Source of the DNA: Flavobacterium sp. Root901
GTDB lineage: Bacteria > Bacteroidota > Bacteroidia > Flavobacteriales > Flavobacteriaceae
NCBI RefSeq assembly: GCF_001429765.1
Contig: NZ_LMJB01000006.1
Coordinates: 762,338 to 826,337 of the forward strand
Direction of reading: 5' to 3'
Length of the DNA: 64,000 bases
The translations under genes were made by a program, and so were the position numbers. The stretch's first letter is position 1, and each line of letters begins with the position of its first letter. Below are positions 30,788 through 38,684 of the stretch, in pieces. The notes beneath the pieces were generated by a model. It saw nothing but the letters and a program-made list of their open reading frames with translations, was not told where the DNA came from and did not search any database.

Positions 30788-31906
30788 ATGTTACTTACAA
30801 ATAAAAAAACAGCCATTATTGGTGCAGGTCCAACAGGTTTAACAATGGCGCGGTTATTACAGCAAAAAGGCGTTGCTGTTACCGTTTACGAGAGAGACAA
30901 AGATCCTGAAGCAAGGATTTGGGGCGGTACGCTTGATCTGCACAAAGGTTCCGGACAAGATGCCATACAAAAAGCCGGTTTGCTCGAAAACTATTATAAA
31001 ATGGCTGTACCAATGGGAAGAATTATTACCGATTATCTGGGAAATGTCTTATTTAGCAAAGAAACTGCAGCCGAAGAACAATATGACAATCCAGAGATTA
31101 ACCGAAATGATTTAAGAACATTATTAATAAATAGTTTAGAAAATAATACTGTTATCTGGGATCATAAATTAATAGAAATTCAGCAACAAAACGGTAAATG
31201 GCTTTTGAACTTTGAAAATGGAAAAACTGCTGACGCAGATTTTATAATTGGCGCAAATGGCGGTATGACAGCGATTAGAAAATATCTTACCGATGCAGAA
31301 GTCGAACTTACCGGAACCTATATGATACAAGGCGAAGTTCCTGAACCCGAAATAAAATGTCCTGATTTTTACAAATTGTGTGATGAGAAAATTCTGATGA
31401 CTGCTCATAATGGTAATTTATTAGTTGCTAATCCAAGGAATAATAAGGTTTTAAGTTATAATACAATTTTTAAAATGCCTGAAAAATTGAATCTGAATTT
31501 TAAAAATACGAATGAAATTGCTGCCTTTCTTCTGGATATGTTTTCAGATTGGGGAGAATGTTATAAAGAATTATTTCGTTCTTCTTCTTTCTTTGCAGGT
31601 CTCCCAACTAAAAAAATAGCTGTAGAAAGACCAGGGAAAAACAATCGTCCTCTCCCTCTCACCCTTATTGGAGACGCAGCACATTTAATGCCTCCATTTG
31701 CCGGACAAGGCGCCAATATTGGACTTTTAGATGCTTTAATTTTATCTGAAAACTTAGTGAACGGTGATTTTGAAAATATTGAAAGTGCTATTTTAGACTA
31801 TGAAAAGCAAATGTTTGTGTATGCTGAGGAAGCTCAGAAAGAAACAAGGGAAAATGAAATTAAAATGCTGAAACCTGATTTTTCTTTTCTAAAATTTGTT
31901 GATTGA
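30788..31906 (+). CDS. Tet(X)-like FAD-dependent monooxygenase
   Basis: 372 aa. Nearly every landmark of Tet(X) is present: IGAGPTGLTMARLLQQKGVAV (11-31), GGTLDLHKGSGQDAIQKAGLL (46-66), EINRNDLR (103-110), GDAAHLMPPFAGQGANIGL (295-313) and LKPDFSFL. Tet(X) hydroxylates tetracyclines with NADPH and O2. With an alignment offset of 11, Gln192 is kept (Q181), but Arg213 is Ile202, His234 is Ser223, Gly236 is Asn225 and Phe224 is Val213. These positions contact the drug in Tet(X), so activity on tetracycline is uncertain. Intrinsic homologues of tet(X) are known in Flavobacteriaceae. It follows an AraC gene. Confidence 0.85.
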   Translation: MLLTNKKTAIIGAGPTGLTMARLLQQKGVAVTVYERDKDPEARIWGGTLDLHKGSGQDAIQKAGLLENYYKMAVPMGRIITDYLGNVLFSKETAAEEQYDNPEINRNDLRTLLINSLENNTVIWDHKLIEIQQQNGKWLLNFENGKTADADFIIGANGGMTAIRKYLTDAEVELTGTYMIQGEVPEPEIKCPDFYKLCDEKILMTAHNGNLLVANPRNNKVLSYNTIFKMPEKLNLNFKNTNEIAAFLLDMFSDWGECYKELFRSSSFFAGLPTKKIAVERPGKNNRPLPLTLIGDAAHLMPPFAGQGANIGLLDALILSENLVNGDFENIESAILDYEKQMFVYAEEAQKETRENEIKMLKPDFSFLKFVD

Positions 31907-31975
31907 AATTTTCCCGTTTATGATGAAATAATTCTATCTTAGTAACAAAAAACTAACCATTATTAAAAACCAAAT

Positions 31976-32389
31976 ATGGAAAACTCACCACAACAACCAG
32001 ATGATTCAACTCCAAAAGTAACCGGAATTGGCGGTATTTTCTTTTTTCTTGAAAATCCGAAAGAAACTAAAGATTGGTATGCCAAAAATTTAGGATTAGA
32101 AATAAACGATTGGGGATCAGCAAGTTTTGAATCCAGAAATCTTGATAAACCAGATCAGATTGAATCAACGCAATGGTGCCCTTTTAAAAAAGGTGATGCA
32201 TATTTTTCTCCATCAAAAAAAGAATTTATGGTCAATTATCGTGTTCAGAATATCGAAGGGCTCGTAGAAAAACTAAAAGCAAACGGAGTTACTGTTCTGG
32301 ATGATATTGAAAGCTATGATTATGGTAAATTTGTGCATATCATGGACACGGAAGGCAATAAGATTGAACTTTGGGAACCGGTTTACTAA
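31976..32389 (+). CDS. VOC/glyoxalase-fold protein
   Basis: 137 aa. The N-terminal ~20 residues are Pro/Gln-rich (MENSPQQPDDSTPKVTGIGG), then a single VOC module: FFFLENPKETKDWYAKNLGLEIND ... FMVNYRVQNIEGLVEKLKANGV ... KFVHIMDTEGNKIELWEPV. The closing D-x-E-G-N-K-I-E-L-W-E-P is the typical C-terminus with a Glu metal ligand. The substrate is unknown. Followed 24 nt later by a SnoaL-like gene, with which it likely forms an operon. Confidence 0.86.
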   Translation: MENSPQQPDDSTPKVTGIGGIFFFLENPKETKDWYAKNLGLEINDWGSASFESRNLDKPDQIESTQWCPFKKGDAYFSPSKKEFMVNYRVQNIEGLVEKLKANGVTVLDDIESYDYGKFVHIMDTEGNKIELWEPVY

Positions 32390-32413
32390 TTTATAAATCA
32401 ATTAAAAACTAAA

Positions 32414-32773
32414 ATGTCAAATCAATTTGAAAGTCTGATTTATAAAGCCTACACTGCTTTTAACGAAAGAAATATTGACAATGCATTATCTACAATGCAA
32501 AAAGATGTGCAATGGTCAAAAGCCTGGGAAGGCGGTTACATTATCGGACATGATGAAATTAGGTCATACTGGACAAGACAATGGACTGAAATAAACCCAA
32601 AAGTTGAGCCCGCAGGTTTTACGGAAAGAGAAAATGGAACTCTTGAAGTGAAAGTCCATCAAATTGTAAAGGATTTGCAAGGAACTCTAATGTTTGATGG
32701 CTTTGTAAAGCATATCTATACTTTTGAAAATGGATTAATAAAAACAATGGATATTGAACTGGTTGAAAATTAA
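32414..32773 (+). CDS. SnoaL-like / nuclear transport factor 2 family protein
   Basis: 119 aa. It is a single NTF2-like cone fold: FESLIYKAYTAFNERNIDNALSTMQKDVQWSKAW at the front, then GHDEIRSYWTRQWTEINPKVEPAG and the end FVKHIYTFENGLIKTMDIELVE. Such domains act as small enzymes (polyketide cyclases, isomerases) or ligand-binding proteins. It lies in the cluster of monooxygenases, AraC regulators and VOC proteins, which fits a role in modifying a small organic compound, but this is inference. Confidence 0.85.
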   Translation: MSNQFESLIYKAYTAFNERNIDNALSTMQKDVQWSKAWEGGYIIGHDEIRSYWTRQWTEINPKVEPAGFTERENGTLEVKVHQIVKDLQGTLMFDGFVKHIYTFENGLIKTMDIELVEN

Positions 32774-32785
32774 GCAAAGGCAAAA

Positions 32786-33181
32786 CTACATTCCCGGCCA
32801 ATATAAAAAGTTGTATTTATGTCCGTCTGGATCAGCGAAACCAAAAGTGTAACCCTGCTGAAAATTTTCAGGTTCAGAGAAAATGGTTCCGCCAATTTCT
32901 TTGACCTTTTTGTACCATTGGTCTACCTCTTCCCTGCTGTCTGCAGATAATGAAAAAATAGTTTCGTTTTCATTTTTTGTATTGGCTAATTTGCCTTTTA
33001 AAGCGGTTTCAAATCTTTCTGCAATAAAAAAGTTAATTATAAAATGATTTTCTGCAAAAATAAAACTTACTAATTCGTCTGTTTCTTTTCCGTTTTGTTT
33101 AAAACCTAAATCAGTATAAAACTGAATTGTCTTTTGTAAATCGTGCGAAACCAAGTTTCCCCATATCATTCTAATTTTCAT
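32786..33181 (-). CDS. VOC/glyoxalase family protein
   Basis: 131 aa starting at the ATG at 33181. The frame is open for a further 46 codons, but those include an intergenic repeat and have no coding character, so I use the inner ATG (MKIRMIWGNLVSHDLQKTIQ). VOC features: MIWGNLVSHDLQKTIQFYTDLGF, KVKEIGGTIFSEPENFQQGYTFGFADPDGHKYNFLYWPGM. The DPDGHKYN end has the usual His near the C-terminus. Similar to bleomycin-resistance/glyoxalase-type dimeric proteins. The substrate is unknown. It converges with the SnoaL-like gene. Confidence 0.8.
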   Translation of the reverse strand: MKIRMIWGNLVSHDLQKTIQFYTDLGFKQNGKETDELVSFIFAENHFIINFFIAERFETALKGKLANTKNENETIFSLSADSREEVDQWYKKVKEIGGTIFSEPENFQQGYTFGFADPDGHKYNFLYWPGM

Positions 33182-33284
33182 AACTTTAGTTTTATATATT
33201 GAAATTAAAGTTAAGGAATTAAAATTATTTCTAACTTTTTTTGTACGTTTTTCTATAACTAATAAAACTGTTTTGAATAACAAA

Positions 33285-33310
33285 TTGTCAGGCTGAGCGA
33301 AGTCGAAGCC
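33285..33310. repeat. dispersed repeat GTCAGGCTGAGCGAAGTC type
   Basis: TTGTCAGGCTGAGCGAAGTC then GAAGCC is unusually GC-rich for this window. This word is a familiar dispersed intergenic repeat in many bacterial genomes, recalled from memory. Only this one clear copy is in the window. Confidence 0.5.
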
Positions 33311-33347
33311 TAATTTCATTATGGTTTTGTAATTTTAAAAAAAAATA

Positions 33348-33383
33348 AAAAAAGCCGTTTCAATATTCTGAAACGGCTTTTTT
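33348..33383. terminator. strong bidirectional terminator
   Basis: Perfect 15-bp stem AAAAAAGCCGTTTCA (33348-33362) / TGAAACGGCTTTTTT (33369-33383) with a 6-nt loop. It ends directly at the stop region of the PQQ-propeller gene on the minus strand. Confidence 0.88.
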
Positions 33384-33384
33384 A

Positions 33385-34593
33385 TTATCGGATTATCTTT
33401 AGAAATGCACTGTAAACATTGTCCTTAATAGAAGTTCGCATATAATACAAATCTTCATCTTTGGTGCTTAAATCAAATTTAATCAAGCCGGCATCGCAAT
33501 AATAAAATATTGTATCATCAACCGGAAATTCAATATTCGAAATAGGCTGCGTTGTTAATTTTATTTCAAATGCTATTTCGCCATTGTTTATGTCAATCTG
33601 AAAAAGTTTTCCTTTTTTCGTATATCCCCAAATATTGTCTTCAGCTTCGGTAACGTATTCAATATTATCACCTGCAAAATCCCTTTTCCATAACTGAGTT
33701 CCCGTTTTTGAATCGGCTGCATATAAAGTAGAAACTGTTTCGCCCTGAGCTCCAAAATATATTTTGTGGTCTTTGCAAAAGATACGTTCCTTAATACTAT
33801 GCTGATTTTCACCTAATTTAAACTGCCATAAAACATCCAGTTTATCAGGAGATAAAGCAAAAAGTATGTCTTTGTCATTGGCAATAAATATATTTTCTCC
33901 GTCTGTTACCGGTTTGCCGGACATCACTTCTTCAAAGTTTTTCTGGCCGAGGACTTTTCCGGTATTGGCATCAAAACTATATAAATTTGATGCACTTGGG
34001 ATATAAATTTTGTTGTTGAAAAATAACGGTGTAACATCATTATTTACAGTATCGAGTTTATAATTCCATGCTAAACTGCCGTCTTTTGTATCAAGAGCAT
34101 AAATATTGCTGCTTCCGTTTTGGTTTTGAGCCGTTATATACAGTTTTCCGCTGCTTACAACCGGAGTCTGGTCTTTTAAAACAATTTGATCTGTAATATT
34201 TCCCACTCTTGATTTCCAGAAAACATCACCGCTTTGGTTATCTACCGCAATAATTTCGCCGTTTACAAACGGAATATATACTACTCCATTATTGATAGTT
34301 ACTTTATTGCCACACATTTCATTATGATTATCGGCAGGTTTTATGGTCCAGCCAATTGTTTCCGATTCTAAATCATAAGAAAAAAGATTGCCGTCGTAAT
34401 CGTAAATTAAAATTGAGGCTTCGTCTAATGGAATTTTTTTAAGCGCAGTTACGACTTTATTAGAAACCATTTCTGCAGGAGGCAAAGTTTTATTGCTTGT
34501 ATTCGCGTTTGCGGGTTTTGGAGCTGCAGGCGTCTGCCCAAACATATTTACAGCAATAAAAGCAAATGCAGGAATTAATAGATTTTTTTTCAT
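33385..34593 (-). CDS. exported PQQ-type beta-propeller protein (BamB-like)
   Basis: 402 aa. The N-terminus MKKNLLIPAFAFIAVNMFGQ is a Sec signal peptide. The mature chain is built of repeated ~40-residue blades with the pattern 'YALDTKDGSLAWNYKL', 'YSFDANTGKVLGQKNF', 'YAADSKTGTQLWKRDF', each with the W/Q-docking motif of PQQ enzyme repeats. The repeats point to an eight-bladed-type propeller as in BamB or quinoprotein-like scaffolds; no PQQ-dehydrogenase catalytic residues are evident. Likely periplasmic. It is monocistronic, ending in the 33348 terminator. Confidence 0.87.
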   Translation of the reverse strand: MKKNLLIPAFAFIAVNMFGQTPAAPKPANANTSNKTLPPAEMVSNKVVTALKKIPLDEASILIYDYDGNLFSYDLESETIGWTIKPADNHNEMCGNKVTINNGVVYIPFVNGEIIAVDNQSGDVFWKSRVGNITDQIVLKDQTPVVSSGKLYITAQNQNGSSNIYALDTKDGSLAWNYKLDTVNNDVTPLFFNNKIYIPSASNLYSFDANTGKVLGQKNFEEVMSGKPVTDGENIFIANDKDILFALSPDKLDVLWQFKLGENQHSIKERIFCKDHKIYFGAQGETVSTLYAADSKTGTQLWKRDFAGDNIEYVTEAEDNIWGYTKKGKLFQIDINNGEIAFEIKLTTQPISNIEFPVDDTIFYYCDAGLIKFDLSTKDEDLYYMRTSIKDNVYSAFLKIIR

Positions 34594-35034
34594 TTTAGAT
34601 TTGGGTTTGATGATTCGATTTCTTATTTATCAATAAGGCTGCCAAAAAATACAAAATCAAATGTAGTAAAAAAATACTATTGTGTTTTAGAAAGTCAAAT
34701 TGGTTTGCAATCGTCCGCTTGTTTTAGAATCAAATTATGCATTTTAAAAAAATTGTAAAAAGCATAAAAAAACTCCAAAATCAAATGATTTTGGAGTTTT
34801 TGGAATTTTGTGGGCTGTCAGGGATTTCAGTCGAACAACTTGTGTCCACCCTATCATTTTCGAAGATATAAAATGAGGTATTTGTAATAATTTTAATGTT
34901 GCGGAAGGTGTTGAAATCGAAGCGGAAAGCTTCGATTTTCCACCGATACAAGATTAAGCGTATTTATTAGCTTTGAATGTTGAGTTTTAGATTTCAACCT
35001 TGCCTTAGAAGACATTGTTTAGTGAATAAGTTTT
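34594..35034. other. 441-nt intergenic region with two hairpins
   Basis: No convincing gene is seen. A perfect 16-bp stem AAAAACTCCAAAATCA (34768-34783) / TGATTTTGGAGTTTTT (34786-34801) is followed by T-runs in both directions. A second perfect 10-bp stem AAATCGAAGC (34914-34923) / GCTTCGATTT (34929-34938) has loop GGAAA. The second part (34802-35034) is more GC-rich than usual and may be the remains of a gene. Confidence 0.5.
34768..34801. terminator. 16-bp terminator hairpin
   Basis: A perfect inverted repeat with a 2-nt centre and T-runs on both sides. It can end minus-strand transcription coming from the broken gene at 35035-36242. Confidence 0.8.
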
Positions 35035-36242
35035 TTACAAAGACATTCTTACGCTAAAATATAAATCTTTGTAATTCATAAAGTCTTCGTAAGCTATTCC
35101 TAAAGAAATTCTAGATATCAGAAATTTAGAATTGAAATTGAATGATTTTGATAGTTCTGATTTGTAATTTATTTGGTTATCAAAAATCGATGTTGTCAAT
35201 GTTACATTAATATTTGGATTTGAAAACCATTTATAAGCATATATATGTCCTCCAATTTTATCATATTGACCACCTATGAAATCCAACCCCATTCCAAGTG
35301 CAATATGCTTTTTAAGGTTTAATCCATATTTTATTTGATGATTTTCAAATTTATTTTTTGTACCATCAAAATTAAGTATTCTATTTTGATAATTGTAAGC
35401 TGCAAAATCGGATACATCTCTTGTCTTGCAAAATATATTCCATTTAGCGAATTGAAGATTCAAATCATGAAATCCCTGATTGTCAAAATTATACCGAAAA
35501 ACTACACTGCTATTTATTTTTGTATTTCCAAGATAAACTGCAGAATAGGATGAATAAAATCCTAATGGCAATTTTGTAGCTCCACTATATCCTAATTCTA
35601 AAGAATTTGATGTATAACACATATTCGCAATTCCTCCGGAATTATAGCATCCTTTTTTGGGCAATGTGTTTTTGAAGGAAGAGTATATTTCTTGCAAATT
35701 TAATGTATCGGACAAATTTTTTATTAAATCTAAAACAATAATTGCTTCCGGAATAGAATCTTGTGCCGTTGGTGTCCAATAGTTTTTGATCCAATAAGTT
35801 TTCTTATCTGAATGTTCAATAATATATGTAATTCCATCAGATCCTTGTTCCCAATTTCTATTTTTTCATCTGTTGGTAAATCAATAATTTTTGATTTTTC
35901 AATTATGTTATAAACCTCTTCAGCTTGTTTCGATGACAATGCAATCTTATTTGTTAGAGTTTTGGCTTCGTTTCTATTTCTCTTTTGAGTGTGATAAATG
36001 AAATTTGTTATGTTTCCTGAATATCTTGAACTATCCTTTGAAATTTCAATCACTTGTCCGTAGTTACTAAATCTAAAATTAAATTCATCCGTAGATTGTT
36101 CAAGATTTTTTAAATCTAAAGTTTTCTGAAGTTCAATATTACGTTTGTACCAAGCAGTATCTCCTTTTATTTCTTTCGTTTGGGAAAACATGGTCTGAAA
36201 CAAGAATAAAAGCAACACTGTAATTAGGTGCAATTTCTTCAT
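35035..36242 (-). pseudogene. frameshifted exported protein gene
   Basis: Two minus-strand frames that belong to one protein. The first (36242 to 35730) has a signal peptide MKKLHLITVLLLFLFQTMFS and runs to ...DEKIEIGNKD. From about 35850 the correct continuation lies in the next frame and reads WEQGSDGITYIIEHSDKKTY, then YWTPTAQDSIPEAIIVLDLI, and leads without a break into the 226-residue frame ending at 35035. One missing base in the A-rich run before TAGAAATTGG (35851-35860) explains the break. The joined product would be about 400 aa, with a beta-rich end that may be a barrel. Function unknown. Confidence 0.75.
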
Positions 36243-36392
36243 AATCTATAATTAACATTGTTTTACGAAACGTTTTATTTACATATCAAAATATGACATA
36301 AACAGCGTTTAGTTTTTAATTAATAGCTAATATAATTATTTGTTGTATTAGAATATTTAAAAAAAATATGGTGAATAAATTATCTAACAAAA

Positions 36393-36423
36393 AAAAGCGA
36401 CATTGTCTACCAATGTCGCTTTT
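36393..36423 (-). terminator. terminator downstream of tRNA-Val
   Basis: AAAAGCGACATTG (36393-36405) / CAATGTCGCTTTT (36411-36423), a perfect 13-bp stem with a 5-nt loop. On the minus strand it follows the tRNA and is followed by a T-run. Confidence 0.82.
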
Positions 36424-36433
36424 TGTCTTTTGT

Positions 36434-36507
36434 GGGCGATGAGGGGTTCGAACCCCCGACCCCCTCGGTGTAAACGAGGTGCTCTGAACCAGCTGAGCTA
36501 ATCGCCC
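36434..36507 (-). tRNA. tRNA-Val (anticodon TAC)
   Basis: 74 nt on the minus strand. Acceptor GGGCGAT pairs with ATCGCCC, the anticodon stem CCTCG/CGAGG encloses loop TTTACAC with anticodon TAC, and the T loop TTCGAAC is present. The CCA end is not encoded. It reads GUA/GUG-type valine codons. A terminator follows at 36393. The region between this gene and 36242 holds no gene. Confidence 0.93.
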
Positions 36508-36719
36508 TATTTTATTAGGCTGCTATCATTTTGTGATTGCGAGTGCAAATATACAGCTAGAATTTGTAATTGCAAGTATATTTTGAAAAAAAACAAATAT
36601 TTTTTTTAATCTTTTATTTAGCGATCTATTTATCAGGTTATTAAAAAACGAATATTTAATGCTGTTTTCTTATAATTAAGTTAAAAAACAGCATCTGGCT
36701 CTCTAATTCTAAATATTGC

Positions 36720-36750
36720 TTTGTAATCTTTTGCTATAGTCATACATTTG
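36720..36750 (+). promoter_or_regulatory. complete Bacteroidetes promoter TTTG-N19-TACATTTG
   Basis: TTTG (36720-36723) and TACATTTG (36743-36750) are separated by exactly 19 nt, the consensus arrangement. The ABC transporter start codon follows 24 nt later. Confidence 0.75.
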
Positions 36751-36774
36751 CATACCTAAAAATACTATATTCTA

Positions 36775-38559
36775 ATGGCCAGATATAAAGAAAATGATTT
36801 ACCTAAATCAAAAATAACTGCTACTTCTCTTAACAAGGCAAAAACAATATTTACATACGCAGGAAATCACAAATGGAAATTCTTTATAGGATTAATTTTT
36901 CTGCTTTTAACAGGTGCTACTGCCCTTGCCTTTCCTAAATTAATGGGAATGCTGGTCGATTGTGTGAAAAATAAAAACAATAATCAGGCCAATACAATTG
37001 CTTTGGGATTAATTGTAATTCTGTTTTTACAATCCTTTTTCTCATTTTTCAGGTTATCATTATTCGTAAATTTTACCGAAAACACGCTGGCAAATCTCCG
37101 TTTGGCTTTGTACACAAATTTGGTAAAACTGCCAATGACTTTCTTTTCTCAAAAAAGAGTCGGTGAATTAAACAGCCGTATCAGTGCCGATATTACACAG
37201 ATTCAGGATACTTTGACCACAACAATTGCAGAGTTTCTGCGTCAGTTTATTTTAATAATCGGAGGTATAATTTTATTAGCGACCGAGAGTTTAAAATTAA
37301 CGCTTTTAATGCTTTCAGTAGTTCCTTTAGTTGCGATTGCGGCAGTAGTTTTTGGAAGGTTTATTAGAAAATATTCTAAAAAAGTTCAGGATCAGGTTGC
37401 AGAAAGCCAGGTAATTGTTGAAGAAACCATGCAGGGAATTAGTATTGTAAAGGCTTTTGCTAACGAATGGTATGAAATTGCACGTTACAAAGGCAAAATA
37501 AGCGATGTTGTTAAACTGGCTATAAAAGGCGGTAAATACCGCGGCTACTTCGCTTCCTTTATTATATTCTGTTTATTTGGTGCTATTGTAGCAGTAGTTT
37601 GGTTTGGTGTTCGTTTGAGCATTGCCGGAGAAATGAGCGTTGGCCAATTAATATCATTTGTGTTATATTCAACTTTTGTTGGCGCATCATTTGGAGGAAT
37701 TGCTGAATTATATGCACAAATCCAAAAAGCAATTGGAGCAACAGAAAGAGTTTTTGAATTATTAGACGAAAGTCCGGAGAAAATCAATTCGAATTCAAAC
37801 AGAATTCAGGAGAAAATTAAAGGAAATGTAGCTTTTAAGAATGTAGCTTTCAGTTATCCGACACGTCAGGAAATTGAGGTGTTAAAAAATGTAAATTTCT
37901 CAGCAGAATTTGGCCAGAAAATAGCAATCGTTGGTCCAAGTGGTGCCGGAAAATCTACTATATCTTCTCTTCTATTGCGTTTTTACGATATAACATCGGG
38001 AGAAATTACTGTTGACGGAAAAAATATTTATGATTATGATTTAGAAGATCTTCGCGGTAATATGAGTATTGTTCCTCAGGATGTTATTCTTTTTGGAGGA
38101 ACTATTCGTGAGAATATTGCTTACGGAAAACCAGATGCTTCTGATGAAGAAATTATTCTGGCAGCCAAGCAGGCAAATGCGTTTAATTTTGTAGAAGGTT
38201 TCCCTGAAAAATTCGAAACTTTAGTTGGAGAACGCGGAGTAAAACTATCAGGAGGACAACGTCAGCGTATTGCAATTGCAAGGGCTTTACTTAAAAATCC
38301 AAGTATTTTAATATTAGATGAAGCTACTTCATCGTTGGACAGCGAAAGCGAAAAACTGGTTCAGGAAGCTTTAGAAGTTTTAATGGAAGGAAGAACAAGT
38401 ATTATTATTGCACACAGACTTTCTACGATTAGAAATGCCGATAAGATTTTAGTTCTGGACAGCGGAAAAATTTCGGAAGAAGGAACGCATCAGGAATTGA
38501 TCAACCTTGAAAACGGAATTTATAAAAACTTAAGTAATCTGCAATTCAGTAATTCTTAA
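36775..38559 (+). CDS. ABC exporter, fused permease and ATPase
   Basis: 594 aa. The N-terminal transmembrane domain has six helices (about 40-310), with the long cytoplasmic extension. The ATPase domain has Walker A GPSGAGKST (about 383-391), the Q-loop, signature LSGGQRQRIAIARALL and Walker B ILILDEATSSLDSES. The protein works as a homodimer in the inner membrane, as in MsbA, LmrA or lipid and peptide exporters; the substrate is unknown. It starts just after tRNA-Val with a consensus promoter and ends with a terminator at 38625, so it is monocistronic. Confidence 0.9.
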   Translation: MARYKENDLPKSKITATSLNKAKTIFTYAGNHKWKFFIGLIFLLLTGATALAFPKLMGMLVDCVKNKNNNQANTIALGLIVILFLQSFFSFFRLSLFVNFTENTLANLRLALYTNLVKLPMTFFSQKRVGELNSRISADITQIQDTLTTTIAEFLRQFILIIGGIILLATESLKLTLLMLSVVPLVAIAAVVFGRFIRKYSKKVQDQVAESQVIVEETMQGISIVKAFANEWYEIARYKGKISDVVKLAIKGGKYRGYFASFIIFCLFGAIVAVVWFGVRLSIAGEMSVGQLISFVLYSTFVGASFGGIAELYAQIQKAIGATERVFELLDESPEKINSNSNRIQEKIKGNVAFKNVAFSYPTRQEIEVLKNVNFSAEFGQKIAIVGPSGAGKSTISSLLLRFYDITSGEITVDGKNIYDYDLEDLRGNMSIVPQDVILFGGTIRENIAYGKPDASDEEIILAAKQANAFNFVEGFPEKFETLVGERGVKLSGGQRQRIAIARALLKNPSILILDEATSSLDSESEKLVQEALEVLMEGRTSIIIAHRLSTIRNADKILVLDSGKISEEGTHQELINLENGIYKNLSNLQFSNS

Positions 38560-38624
38560 TTAAATTACAATTTTAAGAAATTCCAAATTCCGATATAAAA
38601 TAACACTGAAAGATTTCAAGAATA

Positions 38625-38656
38625 AAAAAAGCTCCAATATTTATTGGAGCTTTTTT
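38625..38656. terminator. bidirectional terminator between converging genes
   Basis: AAAAAAGCTCCAATA (38625-38639) / TATTGGAGCTTTTTT (38642-38656), with T-runs in both directions. It separates the ABC exporter and proline dehydrogenase genes. An AAATTCC-type word lies just upstream. Confidence 0.85.
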
Positions 38657-38684
38657 ATAAGTTACAAAACTGTAAAATAAAAAC

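Noticed and set aside
33182..33319. N-terminal extension of the VOC gene (32786-33181)
   Set aside because: The extra 46 codons include the dispersed GTCAGGCTGAGCGAAGTC repeat and lack coding character; the inner ATG fits family length.
35730..35862. Programmed -1 frameshift in the exported protein gene
   Set aside because: No slippery heptamer fits the reading frame; a lost base in the A-run is simpler.
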